Under the pieces are notes generated by a model. The model saw only the letters and a program-made list of their open reading frames with translations, had not been told where the DNA came from and ran no database searches. Both the position numbers and the translations under genes were made by a program. From Pseudomonas sp. CROZ-RG-20F-R04-15 (lineage in GTDB: Bacteria > Pseudomonadota > Gammaproteobacteria > Pseudomonadales > Pseudomonadaceae), in the NCBI RefSeq assembly GCF_022662375.1, contig NZ_JAKNQL010000022.1, positions 35,168-99,167 of the forward strand: 64,000 nucleotides of DNA, in the 5' to 3' direction. Every line of letters begins with the position of its first letter. Position 1 is the stretch's first letter. This document shows, one piece after another, positions 32,059 through 40,885 of this stretch.

Positions 32059-34047
32059 TCAGTGCGGTGCGCGCGGAATGGTTTTCATCAGGTCTTCGGG
32101 GCTGATGTGGCCAACCACGCTGCCCGGTTGCGGCAGGTTGAGGATGTGGCCTTTCATCTTGCCGATGATGTGCATCTCGCACGGCTTGCAATCGAACTTC
32201 AGCGTCAGCACTTCATCGCCGTGGATCAACTGCATCGGTGCAACCTTGGTGCGCACGCCGGTCACGCCTTTCGCCTGTTTCGGGCACAGGTTGAAGGAGA
32301 AGCGCAGGCAGTGCTTGGTGATCATCACCGGCACTTCGCCCGGCTCTTCGTGGGCTTCATACGCGGCGTCGATCAGCTTGACGCCGTGACGGTGGTAGAA
32401 GTCGCGCGCCTTCTGGTTATAGACGTTGGCGAGGAAGGTCAGGTGCGAATCCGGGTACACCGGCGGCGGGCTGGTTTCAGCTTTACGGCCGCCACGCGGA
32501 TGAGCGGCGACACGGGCGGCGGTCAGGTTCTCGATCACTTCACGGCGCAGGGCTTTGAGCTGCGAGTTGGGGATGAAGAACGCCTGTGGCGCATCCAGTT
32601 TGATGTCGGTGGCGTGGTACTGCGTGGTGCCGAGCTGGCCGAGCAGATCGCGCAATTGCTCCAGCGCTTGCTCAGGTTTGTTGGCCACACCGAACGGACC
32701 GGGCAGGGTGACGCTGGCGCTGATGCCTTCTTCGCTGGTAGCGGTCACTTCCAGTTGTTCTTCACGCAAACGCGCGACCCAGCTCAGGGCCACGCGACGT
32801 TCGGAAGAAGTCTTCTGCAGCGCTTGTTGCCAGTTGTGATCGAGGTTGCGATTGAGCGGGTGATTCGGGCGCAGCTTGTACAGGCCTTCGGGCATTTCGT
32901 TCGGTTCGACGCGGTAGCGGTAGCGCTTCTCGCCGTCTTCTTCGAACTCGCCTTTGGCTTCAGCGATGTTGGCGCGGAAACCGACCACTTCGCGCTTGAC
33001 CAGCACGTTCAAACCGTCGCCGTTGGACAGCGGCTCCTGGGTGACGACCTGCATGTCGCGTTTGCCGACTTTCTCGACGATGCCGACTGGCAGACCGGTG
33101 AAGGTCGGCGAGTCGAAAGCGCCGATGTCGATCTTGCGGTCGGTGACGAAGTAATCGGTGCTGCCACGGTGGAAAGTCTTTTCCGGGTCGGGCAGGAAGA
33201 AGTGCGCGGTGCGGCCGCTGGAGGCGCGGGCCAGATCCGGGCGGTCTTCGAGCACGTCGTCGAGGCGCTGGCGGTAATAGGCGGTGATGTTCTTCACATA
33301 GCCCATGTCCTTGTAGCGACCTTCGATCTTGAACGAGCGCACACCGGCTTCAACCAGGGCGCGGATGTTGGCGCTCTGGTTGTTGTCTTTCATCGACAGC
33401 AGGTGTTTTTCGTAAGCGATCACGCCACCCTTTTCATCTTTCAGGGTGTACGGCAAGCGGCAAGCCTGCGAGCAGTCGCCACGGTTGGCGCTGCGCCCGG
33501 TCTGCGCGTGGGAAATATTGCACTGGCCGGAGAAGGCCACGCACAACGCGCCATGGATGAAGAACTCGATGGCTGCGTCGGTTTCGTCGGCGATCGCGCG
33601 GATTTCCTGCAGGTTCAGCTCTCGGGCCAGAACAAGCTGCGAGAAACCGGCCTGATCGAGAAACTTCGCTCGCTCAAGGGTGCGGATGTCGGTTTGCGTC
33701 GAGGCGTGCAGCTCGATCGGCGGAATGTCCAGCTCCATCACGCCCAGATCCTGAACGATCAGCGCGTCGACACCAGCGTCGTACAACTGATGGATCAGCT
33801 TGCGCGCCGGTTCCAGTTCGTTGTCGTGCAGGATGGTGTTGATGGTGGTGAAGATGCGCGCGTGATACTTGCGGGCGAACTCCACCAGTTCAGCGATTTC
33901 GCCGACTTCGTTGCAGGCGTTGTGGCGCGCACCGAAGCTCGGGCCGCCGATGTACACGGCGTCGGCGCCGTGGAGGATCGCCTCACGGGCGATGGCGACA
34001 TCGCGGGCAGGGCTGAGCAATTCCAGATGATGCTTGGGCAAGGACAT
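32059..34047 (-). CDS. rlhA: 23S rRNA C2501 hydroxylation factor RlhA (YdcP, U32 family)
   Basis: A 662-residue U32-family protein. Its length matches RlhA/YdcP (about 650-670), not the shorter tRNA-modifying TrhP (about 450). N-terminal signature ELLSPARDVAIAREAILHGADAVYIGG, U32 block ELNLQEI...EFFIHGALCVAFSGQCNISH, and cysteine-rich ANRGDCSQACRLPY are present. C-terminal cysteines (KHCLRFSFNLCP, DCKPCEMH) may bind a metal or Fe-S cluster. RlhA makes 5-hydroxycytidine at position 2501 of 23S rRNA. The ATG at 34047 (MSLPKHHLELL) was chosen by homology. Confidence 0.9.
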   Translation of the reverse strand: MSLPKHHLELLSPARDVAIAREAILHGADAVYIGGPSFGARHNACNEVGEIAELVEFARKYHARIFTTINTILHDNELEPARKLIHQLYDAGVDALIVQDLGVMELDIPPIELHASTQTDIRTLERAKFLDQAGFSQLVLARELNLQEIRAIADETDAAIEFFIHGALCVAFSGQCNISHAQTGRSANRGDCSQACRLPYTLKDEKGGVIAYEKHLLSMKDNNQSANIRALVEAGVRSFKIEGRYKDMGYVKNITAYYRQRLDDVLEDRPDLARASSGRTAHFFLPDPEKTFHRGSTDYFVTDRKIDIGAFDSPTFTGLPVGIVEKVGKRDMQVVTQEPLSNGDGLNVLVKREVVGFRANIAEAKGEFEEDGEKRYRYRVEPNEMPEGLYKLRPNHPLNRNLDHNWQQALQKTSSERRVALSWVARLREEQLEVTATSEEGISASVTLPGPFGVANKPEQALEQLRDLLGQLGTTQYHATDIKLDAPQAFFIPNSQLKALRREVIENLTAARVAAHPRGGRKAETSPPPVYPDSHLTFLANVYNQKARDFYHRHGVKLIDAAYEAHEEPGEVPVMITKHCLRFSFNLCPKQAKGVTGVRTKVAPMQLIHGDEVLTLKFDCKPCEMHIIGKMKGHILNLPQPGSVVGHISPEDLMKTIPRAPH

Positions 34048-34148
34048 AGTTTTTTTAGTCAGGCTGTCACGGTTAGGCGCGCATTCTACCCCTGAAACGC
34101 GCGCCCGGCACGTCCGTGCTGCCCGATGGCGGCTGACACTGCACAACC

Positions 34149-34244
34149 CCCTGTGGGAGCGAGCCTGCTCGCGAAGAGGCCATCACATTCAGCATCAATG
34201 GCGCCTGAACTGAAGCCTTCGCGAGCAGGCTCGCTCCCACAGGG
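34149..34244. repeat. REP doublet (inverted pair, GTGGGAGCGAGC family)
   Basis: CCTGTGGGAGCGAGCCTGC... at the left and its reverse complement ending ...GCTCCCACAGG at the right flank a ~45-base spacer. This is the common Pseudomonas BIME-like arrangement. It lies between rlhA (start side) and a RidA gene (stop side). Confidence 0.95.
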
Positions 34245-34259
34245 TTTAGCGGTGTGAAA

Positions 34260-34640
34260 TCAGGCCTTCGCCGCCATCGCAGTCACTTCCACGCGCATCC
34301 CTTCAACCGCCAGCGACGCCACACCCACCGCCGCACGCACCGGCCACGGCTTGGCGAAGTAACGTTTATAAACCTCATTGAATGCCGCGCGATCGGCCAT
34401 ATCGGTCAGGTAAATGGTCAGATGCATCACCCGATCCATCGAACTGCCGGCACGTTCCAGCGCAACTTTCAGCGCTTGCAGGGTGCATTCGCTTTGCAGG
34501 GTGATGTCGCCCAGTTCCAGGCTGCCATCGGCGCGGGTCGGGATCTGCGTGGAGACCATGATGCCGTTGAACGTGGTGACGTCCGAAGAGATCGAGTCTG
34601 CGTCCGGGTCCGGAGTGAAAATGATGTCTTGGTTGGCCAT
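34260..34640 (-). CDS. RidA family protein
   Basis: A 126-residue RidA/YjgF family protein, closer to the archetype than the one at 16887. It has VSTQIPTRADG, TLQALKVALERAGSSMDRVMHLTIYL and, near the C terminus, WPVRAAVGV with the Arg that in RidA contacts the carboxylate, followed by MRVEVTAMA. It probably hydrolyses reactive imines/enamines from amino-acid metabolism. It appears monocistronic. Confidence 0.9.
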   Translation of the reverse strand: MANQDIIFTPDPDADSISSDVTTFNGIMVSTQIPTRADGSLELGDITLQSECTLQALKVALERAGSSMDRVMHLTIYLTDMADRAAFNEVYKRYFAKPWPVRAAVGVASLAVEGMRVEVTAMAAKA

Positions 34641-34724
34641 GCTGGTCCCTTGTTTGAGAGAGTGAAGATCGCGGCAGTTTACAGCTTCAGGGACGAGATG
34701 GCCCGCTCGACGCCCTGATGATGG

Positions 34725-35336
34725 TCAGACCGGCAGCGTCGCCGCTTCTGCCGCCAGCGCTGCAATGACGCAGGGGCGGGCGGCGATGCGACGACTGTAG
34801 GCGGCAAGGGCGGGCCAGTCTGCGATGTCGATGTGGAAGACGGGCAGCCACGTCAGTACGGTAAACAGATAGGCATCGGCGATGCCGAATGTGCCGGTGA
34901 GGTAGTCCTGATTCGCCAGTTGCCGGTTCAGGTAGTCCAGGCGCTTGAACAGCCTCTCCCGGAAGATCGCTTTCACCGATTGCGCAATGTCGGCATTGAA
35001 CAGCGGTGCACTACCACCATGAATCTCCGAACTGATGAAGTTCAGATGCTCCTGCAGACGCGTGCGCTCCCAGGTGCCAAGTGCTGGCGCCAGTGTGTTA
35101 CCGGGCACCTGATCGACCAGAAACTGCAGGATCGCCGGGCCCTCCGTCAGCACTTCCCCGTTATCCAATAACAGCGCGGCGACATAGCCCTTCGGGTTGA
35201 TCTCGCGAAAGTCGCGCCCGTCGCTGGTGCGTTTGCTTTGGTTGTTGACGCGAACCAGTTCGAAGGGCAAACCCAGTTCTCGCAGCACAATATGCGGGGA
35301 AAGCGAACAGGTCATCGGCGCGAAATACAGTTTCAT
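34725..35336 (-). CDS. Glutathione S-transferase (beta-class-like)
   Basis: A 203-residue GST with a thioredoxin-like N domain (MKLYFAPMTCSLSPHIVLRELGLPFEL, Cys10 at the beta-class position; cis-Pro region NPKGYVAALLLDNGEVLTEGPAILQFL). An all-helical C domain follows (FGIADAYLFTVLTWL). The ATG at 35336 has AGGAAG upstream. It is divergent from a LysR regulator, probably its controller. Confidence 0.9.
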   Translation of the reverse strand: MKLYFAPMTCSLSPHIVLRELGLPFELVRVNNQSKRTSDGRDFREINPKGYVAALLLDNGEVLTEGPAILQFLVDQVPGNTLAPALGTWERTRLQEHLNFISSEIHGGSAPLFNADIAQSVKAIFRERLFKRLDYLNRQLANQDYLTGTFGIADAYLFTVLTWLPVFHIDIADWPALAAYSRRIAARPCVIAALAAEAATLPV

Positions 35337-35428
35337 GGCACTTCCTTGCAATGTCGAAGGCGCCACAATCGTGCACCCGCGCAGCTTTCGCAAAGGTCAT
35401 TTACGGTGCTAGCTTATGACAAAATCTC

Positions 35429-36346
35429 ATGAGCACCCTTAATTCCATGACCGTCTTACTGCCTTCGCTCAACGGCCTGCGAGCCTTTGAAGCGGCTGCC
35501 CGACACATGAGCTTTACTAGGGCCGCCGAAGAACTCAACGTCACCCAAACGGCTGTCAGCCACCAGATTCGCCGCCTCGAAGCGGAGTTGGGTGTGCATC
35601 TGTTTCTGCGGCTCGCCGAAGGGTTGGCGCTCAGCGAAGAAGGGCAGGCCTATCTGCCGGGCGTTCGTGCGGCGTTTCAGGAGCTGCGCTATTCGACTGA
35701 ACAGTTACTCGAAGGTCGCCACAAAAGCGTACTGACTATCAGCACCCTGGTGTCCGTGGCGTCGAAGTGGTTGTTGCCGCGCTTGCCATCCTTTCAGCAG
35801 GCGTTCCCTGGCATCGATGTGCGGATCAGTGCGTCCACTGAGCTGGTCGACTTTCGCAAGGGCGCTATCGATGCGGCGATTCGTTACGGGCGTGGTGACT
35901 GGAAGGGTTTGCAGGCCGATTTTTTGATGTCCGATGAAATCTTTCCGGTGTGCAGCCCCGCACTGGCGAAGACATTGAGCACGCCTGCAGATCTGGCGAG
36001 GCACACAATGCTGCAGGTCAGCGGTGTGACAGCTAATGACTGGAGCACTTGGCTCAGCGCTGCGGGCCAACCGCTGCAACTCGCCGAGGGGCCACGGTTG
36101 ACCTTTGATCTGGCGATGATGGCGGTACAGGCGGCGGTTGACGGACAGGGCGTGTGCATTGGCCGTTCGACCTATGTCGAAGACGATCTGCGGGCCGGGC
36201 GTCTGGTCGTACCCTTCGATCTGCGCTTGAAAGATGAATTGGGCTTTTATCTGGTGACGCCTCATGAAACGGCGCAGGCGAAGAAAATCGTCGCCTTCAG
36301 GGCATGGCTGTTGGCGCAGCCGCCAGCCAGAGAAACCTTTGTATAA
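35429..36346 (+). CDS. LysR-family (GcvA-like) regulator
   Basis: A 305-residue LysR regulator (LPSLNGLRAFEAAARHMSFTRAAEEL, VTQTAVSHQIRRLEAELG). It is divergent from the GST gene with 92 bases between starts. An ATG at 35450 is an alternative start closer to the conserved region. Confidence 0.92.
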   Translation: MSTLNSMTVLLPSLNGLRAFEAAARHMSFTRAAEELNVTQTAVSHQIRRLEAELGVHLFLRLAEGLALSEEGQAYLPGVRAAFQELRYSTEQLLEGRHKSVLTISTLVSVASKWLLPRLPSFQQAFPGIDVRISASTELVDFRKGAIDAAIRYGRGDWKGLQADFLMSDEIFPVCSPALAKTLSTPADLARHTMLQVSGVTANDWSTWLSAAGQPLQLAEGPRLTFDLAMMAVQAAVDGQGVCIGRSTYVEDDLRAGRLVVPFDLRLKDELGFYLVTPHETAQAKKIVAFRAWLLAQPPARETFV

Positions 36347-36470
36347 ACGTGTATCAATCTGCCGTGGATACACACGTGAACAACAAACCCTGGGGTTTAC
36401 GACACATCCCCCCTACATGCACCGCTCAAGGTAGAGGCCACCACACCACGACGTTCGAGAGGGCAACACC

Positions 36471-36884
36471 ATGCATCGTCCATTGTTACTGGCCAGCGCC
36501 GCGCTACTCGCTTCAATGATCGGCATCACCCACGCGGCTGACGCGCCGCCCAAGAGTTGGCAACAAGGCTTGAGCCGCACCGATCTGGTCCGTCAGGATC
36601 TCGGGGCCGCCGAGCGTGAAGTGATTCAGGCACGTGTCGATTTCGAACCGGGCGTGACCTCGCCAAGACACGCGCACCCCGGTGTTGAAGTCGCGTATGT
36701 GATCAGCGGCACGTTCGAGTATCAACTGGAGGGCAGGGTGCCGGTGACGCTGAAAGCGGGGAATTCGCTGTTCATTCCTGAAGGTGTGGCGCACGTCGCC
36801 AAAAACATTGGTGCGGACAAGGGTTCGGAATTGGCGACGTATATCGTGAAGAAAGGCGAGCCGTTGCTCATACTCAAACCGTAG
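36471..36884 (+). CDS. Exported cupin-domain protein
   Basis: A 137-residue protein with signal peptide (MHRPLLLASAALLASMIGITHA) and a single cupin barrel. Metal-ligand pattern HAHPGVEVAYVISGTFEY (His, His, Glu) and PEGVAHVAKN (His) is complete, so it is probably a periplasmic metal-binding cupin. The substrate is unknown. The upstream spacer (36347-36470) contains an imperfect CGTGTATC/GATACACACG inverted repeat. Confidence 0.88.
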   Translation: MHRPLLLASAALLASMIGITHAADAPPKSWQQGLSRTDLVRQDLGAAEREVIQARVDFEPGVTSPRHAHPGVEVAYVISGTFEYQLEGRVPVTLKAGNSLFIPEGVAHVAKNIGADKGSELATYIVKKGEPLLILKP

Positions 36885-36893
36885 GCCCGCGCC

Positions 36894-37103
36894 TCAGTGG
36901 AGCGTCGCCGCTCGGCGGCTTTCGCCAATCCGGATGCGGTCGAGCGCCCGGTTCAACGCATCGAGGGCATCGAGAAGGGCTTTGGCCTCAGCTTCGCGAC
37001 CTTCGCCCCACAAGCGCTCGGCCATTCTGTTCAAGGCCTGGATCGAGCGTTCGATGTCGGCGGCGGTTGCGTTGTCTTTAGGGACCGGTGGTTTTTTCGG
37101 CAT
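36894..37103 (-). CDS. Small helical protein downstream of an MFS gene
   Basis: A 69-residue charged helical protein (AADIERSIQALNRMAERLWGEGREAEAKALLDAL) with no recognised domain. Its start lies inside the 3' end of the MFS gene (26-base overlap), suggesting coupled translation. Confidence 0.65.
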   Translation of the reverse strand: MPKKPPVPKDNATAADIERSIQALNRMAERLWGEGREAEAKALLDALDALNRALDRIRIGESRRAATLH

Positions 37104-38289
37104 TCAGGGTTCCTCTGCTGACGGCAAACCACCATACCGCTGCGGCGCCCAGCAGCATAGTCAGCACGGCCAGAATCAGGATTACGCCTTGTGTGCCCAG
37201 GCTCGACGCCAACAAAGCCACCAGCAAACCAGCCAGGGGTTGCGACAGGTTGTTGAGCAAGGTCATCACGCCCACGGTCTTGCCGAAGTCCTTGGCCGGA
37301 ATCACCCGCTGACGGATGCTGCGCATGTAGATGTTGAACATCTTGTCGAAACCCACGATCAGCAGAAACCCCAGCACATAGCCCGCCATATTCGGACTTA
37401 ATGCACTGACCAAAGCGCCTGCGGCAATCATCGAATAAGCGAGCCCGCCCAGTATCCGTTGCGGCAGTTCAACCCGGGCGAGGAAGAACAGAATGATGAT
37501 GGTGGTCACCGCGCCAGCGGCTTGCAGTCCGGCGTACGCATCCTTGCCGGCACTGAACTCGCCGATCACCATCGCCGCCGAAGTGGCGAGGGTGACGCCG
37601 ACGATCAGGTTGACCCCGACCGCCAGCAGGATGATTTTCTTCAGTTCTGCCAGTTCGCGGATGTGGCCAAAAGCGATACGCAGAGGTTGCAGCCAGATGT
37701 CCTGATGCTGCTCGAACACTTCCAGTGTGATACGGCTGAGGCGTTGCCAGACCAGCATGCTCAGGTCCGCCAACAGGAACAGACCAGCGACCCACAGCAC
37801 CACCCAGTGCCAGGCCCAGATTTCCAGCAGTAACGCTGCCACCAGCGGTCCGAGCACCAGCCCGGTCTGATCGGCGATCTGCGAATAGGACAAGGTTTTG
37901 GTGTAGCTGTAGTGCTGGAAAATATGCGGCATCAGCACCTCTCGGGCCATGATGCCCTGAGTGGTCAGTACGCCGCACAGCGCCGACAACACCACTACCC
38001 AGGCGATGCCGCCGAAGAGGGCAAACATGCCAACCGCCAGCAGGCAAAGCAGCGCGCGGTAGATCTGGCTGATGTGCAGAATCCTGATGGGCGAAAACTT
38101 GTCACACAAGGCGCCGCACAGCGGAAACGCGAGAAAGCGCGGCAGCGATTCGACGAAAAACGCCAAACCAGCCCAAGAAGCACTGTTGGTGGTCTGGAAC
38201 ACCACCAGCGGCACGATGAACAACAGAATCTGATCCGCCAGTCGCGAGAGGAACAGCGAGGTGAAAAATGCCAGGTAATCCTTGCGCAA
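37078..38289 (-). CDS. MFS transporter
   Basis: A 403-residue 12-helix transporter of the major facilitator superfamily, in the group of small-drug or siderophore exporters (FFVESLPRFLAFPLCGALCDKFSPIRIL, ADQTGLVLGPLVAALLLEIW). The start is set to TTG at 38289 because AAGGAG lies six bases upstream (AAGGAGTTCACC-TTG-CGC). The next in-frame codon, TTG at 38340, lacks one. The substrate is unknown. A 69-residue gene overlaps its end. Confidence 0.88.
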   Translation of the reverse strand: MRKDYLAFFTSLFLSRLADQILLFIVPLVVFQTTNSASWAGLAFFVESLPRFLAFPLCGALCDKFSPIRILHISQIYRALLCLLAVGMFALFGGIAWVVVLSALCGVLTTQGIMAREVLMPHIFQHYSYTKTLSYSQIADQTGLVLGPLVAALLLEIWAWHWVVLWVAGLFLLADLSMLVWQRLSRITLEVFEQHQDIWLQPLRIAFGHIRELAELKKIILLAVGVNLIVGVTLATSAAMVIGEFSAGKDAYAGLQAAGAVTTIIILFFLARVELPQRILGGLAYSMIAAGALVSALSPNMAGYVLGFLLIVGFDKMFNIYMRSIRQRVIPAKDFGKTVGVMTLLNNLSQPLAGLLVALLASSLGTQGVILILAVLTMLLGAAAVWWFAVSRGTLNAEKTTGP

Positions 38290-38430
38290 GGTGAACTCCT
38301 TGTTATTGACGGTCTGGCCGCGCGGCCTGAGTGACAGCAATTTTAACGAGCTGTTTGCCGGCGGCTGGCCGGTATTTGCAATCTCGACGGTATAATCGGA
38401 TCTTTTTTCTTGAAGTGGGACAGGGCAAAC

Positions 38431-38811
38431 ATGGAGCAGGACGGCCGCATTCTGAGCGCTCTCAAACGTTTTCGTTCTTTGATCCTGGCGGTCATGGTGA
38501 TCGCGTCACTGGGAAACGCGTTCTGGCGCTTTACAGGCGGGTGGAGTCAGTTTTGGACATGCGTAGTGGCGCAAGCGTGGTTTACCCAAGCCGTGTTTGC
38601 TTACCTTCGCGGGGGCTGGGTAGCAATCGGCCCCGGTGGACTGCCGAAGGATGCCAACCCAATCGGCAGGGCACTATTGGCTGCAGTGGCGCTGGGGCTT
38701 TATTTATTGATGTTCAGCTACGAAGAGCAGAAGCCCGACTCTATTTATGAACGACGCGCCTCGGATTGGACCATGCCTACACGGGAGGAGATGCGGCGTT
38801 CGGCGGAGTGA
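38431..38811 (+). CDS. Small membrane protein of unknown function
   Basis: A 126-residue protein with probable membrane segments at about 17-38, 47-63 and 80-97, and a polar tail (DSIYERRASDWTMPTREEMRR). I recognise no family. The ATG at 38431 follows CAGGG. It is divergent from the MFS gene. Confidence 0.7.
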   Translation: MEQDGRILSALKRFRSLILAVMVIASLGNAFWRFTGGWSQFWTCVVAQAWFTQAVFAYLRGGWVAIGPGGLPKDANPIGRALLAAVALGLYLLMFSYEEQKPDSIYERRASDWTMPTREEMRRSAE

Positions 38812-38923
38812 TAGCGGGTGCTGATCTGAAAACACGACTGGTGCATCGTGCGATCTTCGTCTTCACCTCCATTGAAGTCATGGAGCGCGATGAGAAGGGC
38901 GGAAGCTTTCGTGAACCCCAGAT

Positions 38924-38959
38924 ACGACAAAGCCCTGAATAATCAGGGCTTTGTCGTAC
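38924..38959 (-). terminator. Terminator of tRNA-Ser
   Basis: TACGACAAAGCCCTGA and TCAGGGCTTTGTCGTA form a perfect 16-pair stem with a 4-base loop, just downstream of the minus-strand tRNA. Because it is symmetrical it may also end the plus-strand gene before it. Confidence 0.8.
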
Positions 38960-38965
38960 ATAAGA

Positions 38966-39053
38966 TGGCGGAGGCGATGGGATTCGAACTCATGGACCTG
39001 TTACAGTCGACGGTTTTCAAGACCGTTGCCTTAAACCACTCGGCCACACCTCC
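38966..39053 (-). tRNA. tRNA-Ser (TGA anticodon)
   Basis: On the minus strand an 88-base cloverleaf begins GGAGGTG and ends CGCCTCC-G-CCA, with the long variable arm typical of class II tRNAs. The anticodon loop CTTGAAA gives UGA (Ser). The T-arm has GTTCGAATC. Confidence 0.97.
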
Positions 39054-39175
39054 GTTGCGTTGCGGGCGCCATAATACCTGAATGAAACACACTGTCAAAC
39101 TCTCTGCATGGCTTGTTACAGAGCGTCTGTTATGATCTTTGCGACTGAACGTTTCAAACCAACAGGAGTGTCGCC

Positions 39176-39847
39176 ATGCGCGAACAGGATTACGCAGTTA
39201 ATAACAGCGTGCAGGCTGAGCAGCTAGAGGTTAGCCGCGTCCTGCGCAACACTTATGGCCTACTGGCTCTGACCCTCGCATTCAGCGGCGTCATGGCTTT
39301 CGTCGCTCAGCAGATGCGCGTTGGCTACCCGAATATTTTCGTGGTGCTGATCGGCTTCTACGGGCTGTTCTTCCTCACCAACAAGCTGCGTGATTCCGCG
39401 TGGGGCCTGGTGTCCGCTTTTGCGTTGACCGGTTTCATGGGTTTCCTGCTCGGCCCGATCCTCAACCGTTACCTGGGCATGCAGGGCGGCGCTGAAGTGG
39501 TCAGTTCGGCGTTCGCGATGACCGCGCTGGTGTTCGGTGGTCTGTCGGCCTACGTGCTGATCACCCGCAAGGACATGAGCTTCCTCGGTGGTTTCATCAC
39601 CGCTGGTTTCTTCGTGCTGCTGGGTGCAACGCTGGCGAGCTTCTTCTTCCAGATCAGCGGCCTGCAACTGGCGATCAGCGCAGGTTTCGTGCTGTTCTCG
39701 TCGGTGTGCATCCTGTTCCAGACCAGCGCCATCATCCACGGCGGCGAGCGCAACTACATCATGGCGACCATCAGCCTGTATGTATCGATCTACAACCTGT
39801 TCATCAGCTTGTTGCAGATCTTCGGCATCATGAGCCGCGACGACTGA
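39176..39847 (+). CDS. Bax inhibitor-1/YccA family membrane protein
   Basis: A 223-residue, seven-helix inner-membrane protein of the BI-1/YccA family. YccA is a modulator of FtsH-mediated membrane proteolysis in E. coli. Blocks LRNTYGLLALTLAFSGVMAFV, FLLGPILNRYL and ALVFGGLSAYVLITRKDMSFLG, and the terminal NLFISLLQIFGIMSRDD, are typical. AGGAG precedes the ATG. A terminator follows. Confidence 0.95.
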   Translation: MREQDYAVNNSVQAEQLEVSRVLRNTYGLLALTLAFSGVMAFVAQQMRVGYPNIFVVLIGFYGLFFLTNKLRDSAWGLVSAFALTGFMGFLLGPILNRYLGMQGGAEVVSSAFAMTALVFGGLSAYVLITRKDMSFLGGFITAGFFVLLGATLASFFFQISGLQLAISAGFVLFSSVCILFQTSAIIHGGERNYIMATISLYVSIYNLFISLLQIFGIMSRDD

Positions 39848-39867
39848 TCGCAGTCTGTGACATAACG

Positions 39868-39893
39868 AAAAACCCGCCTCGGCGGGTTTTTTG
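39868..39893 (+). terminator. Rho-independent terminator
   Basis: AAAACCCGCC-TC-GGCGGGTTTT followed by further Ts. It ends the BI-1 family gene. Confidence 0.95.
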
Positions 39894-39925
39894 TTGTCTG
39901 CGTGAAAGTGCTGCCAGGCGCGTGG

Positions 39926-40252
39926 TTAATTGATCACAATGCTGCCGTCGGCGTGCTGCCTGTAGATGGTGTAGGGCAGCAGAAAGGTATCGAGTACCCC
40001 GGACGCGGCGGCATCAATCAGCATGCCGAAGTTCGCATTGTTGTAGTCGAATGCATCGACACCGTCGCGCAGCTCGGCGTGCATCATGCAGAAGTCGTAG
40101 GTTACGCCGCTATAGATTCGTGGCACGGCACCGCAGTAGGTTTTTTCTTCCCTGAGGCTGTCTGCGGCTTCCTTATCGCCGCGCACAACGGTCTGCACCG
40201 TTCCGCAACCACCAAGCATCAACGCTGCCAGCATCATTGCCTGAATTCTCAT
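39926..40252 (-). CDS. YceK/YidQ-type small lipoprotein
   Basis: A 108-residue lipoprotein with signal MRIQAMMLAALMLGG-C; the lipobox LGGC is clear. The mature part has EEKTYCGAVPRIYSGVTYDFCMM and FLLPYTIYRQ, matching the YceK/YidQ family of short lipoproteins of unknown role. The ATG at 40252 was chosen over an in-frame TTG at 40261. Confidence 0.82.
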   Translation of the reverse strand: MRIQAMMLAALMLGGCGTVQTVVRGDKEAADSLREEKTYCGAVPRIYSGVTYDFCMMHAELRDGVDAFDYNNANFGMLIDAAASGVLDTFLLPYTIYRQHADGSIVIN

Positions 40253-40310
40253 TACCGCCAATCCTTCGCCGGAAAAACCTCAATCTACGCCAAAGGTGCG
40301 GAAAAAGCAT

Positions 40311-40748
40311 TTAGGCCATCGGCGGCAAACGACGCTTGACCGGCGTCTTCTTGACGATCGCGGTGTTGGTTTCGGCCAGTGTATTGAGGCGGTCGAGCAG
40401 GGTGTCCAGTTGTTCCATCGAACGTACATGCAGGCGCGCGATGAAGCAGTCTTCGCCCGTCACCTTGTCGCACTCGGTGAACTCCGGAATCGACAGGATC
40501 TGTCGTTCCACCTCCTGCAACTGCCCTGGCAATGGCCGCACCCGGACGATGGCCTGCAATTGGTAACCAAAGCATTTCGGGTCGATCTCGACGGTGTAGC
40601 CCTTGAGCACGCCGCGTTCTTCCAGCCGGCGCAAGCGTTCAGCCACGCTTGGCGACGACAATCCGCTGATTTGCGCCAAGGCCTTGAGCGAGCGTCGCGA
40701 ATCCTCCATCAATGCGCCGATGAGGATCTGATCAATATCGTCAGTCAT
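40311..40748 (-). CDS. Lrp/AsnC-family regulator
   Basis: A 145-residue feast/famine regulator. The N-terminal helix-turn-helix (DSRRSLKALAQISGLSSPSVAERLRRLEERGVL) and C-terminal RAM ligand domain (FIARLHVRSMEQLDTLLDRL) are complete. The ATG at 40748 follows TGGAG. It is divergent from an EamA transporter, a common pairing in which the regulator controls an amino-acid exporter. Confidence 0.93.
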   Translation of the reverse strand: MTDDIDQILIGALMEDSRRSLKALAQISGLSSPSVAERLRRLEERGVLKGYTVEIDPKCFGYQLQAIVRVRPLPGQLQEVERQILSIPEFTECDKVTGEDCFIARLHVRSMEQLDTLLDRLNTLAETNTAIVKKTPVKRRLPPMA

Positions 40749-40885
40749 GAAAAACTCCAGCATTAGGCAATTGGTGAAAACTACCCACGATAAAAAAGGC
40801 AGATGTCGAGTTTAGCCTGCTTTTTACGCTGGAGCGCCTGCGGGTTTGCTTGGCATACTTTTGTCACAAAGACAGGAGATTGAAG

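Noticed and set aside
32062..34095. 677-codon open frame on the plus strand
   Set aside because: It lies opposite rlhA, which has full-family conservation; the plus frame resembles nothing and is a GC-rich shadow.
31871..39053. tRNA-associated genomic island between tRNA-Gln and tRNA-Ser
   Set aside because: No integrase, no duplicated tRNA 3' end and no composition shift; the genes between are ordinary chromosomal types.
38848..39081. 77-codon open frame on the plus strand
   Set aside because: It runs through the tRNA-Ser gene and its terminator.
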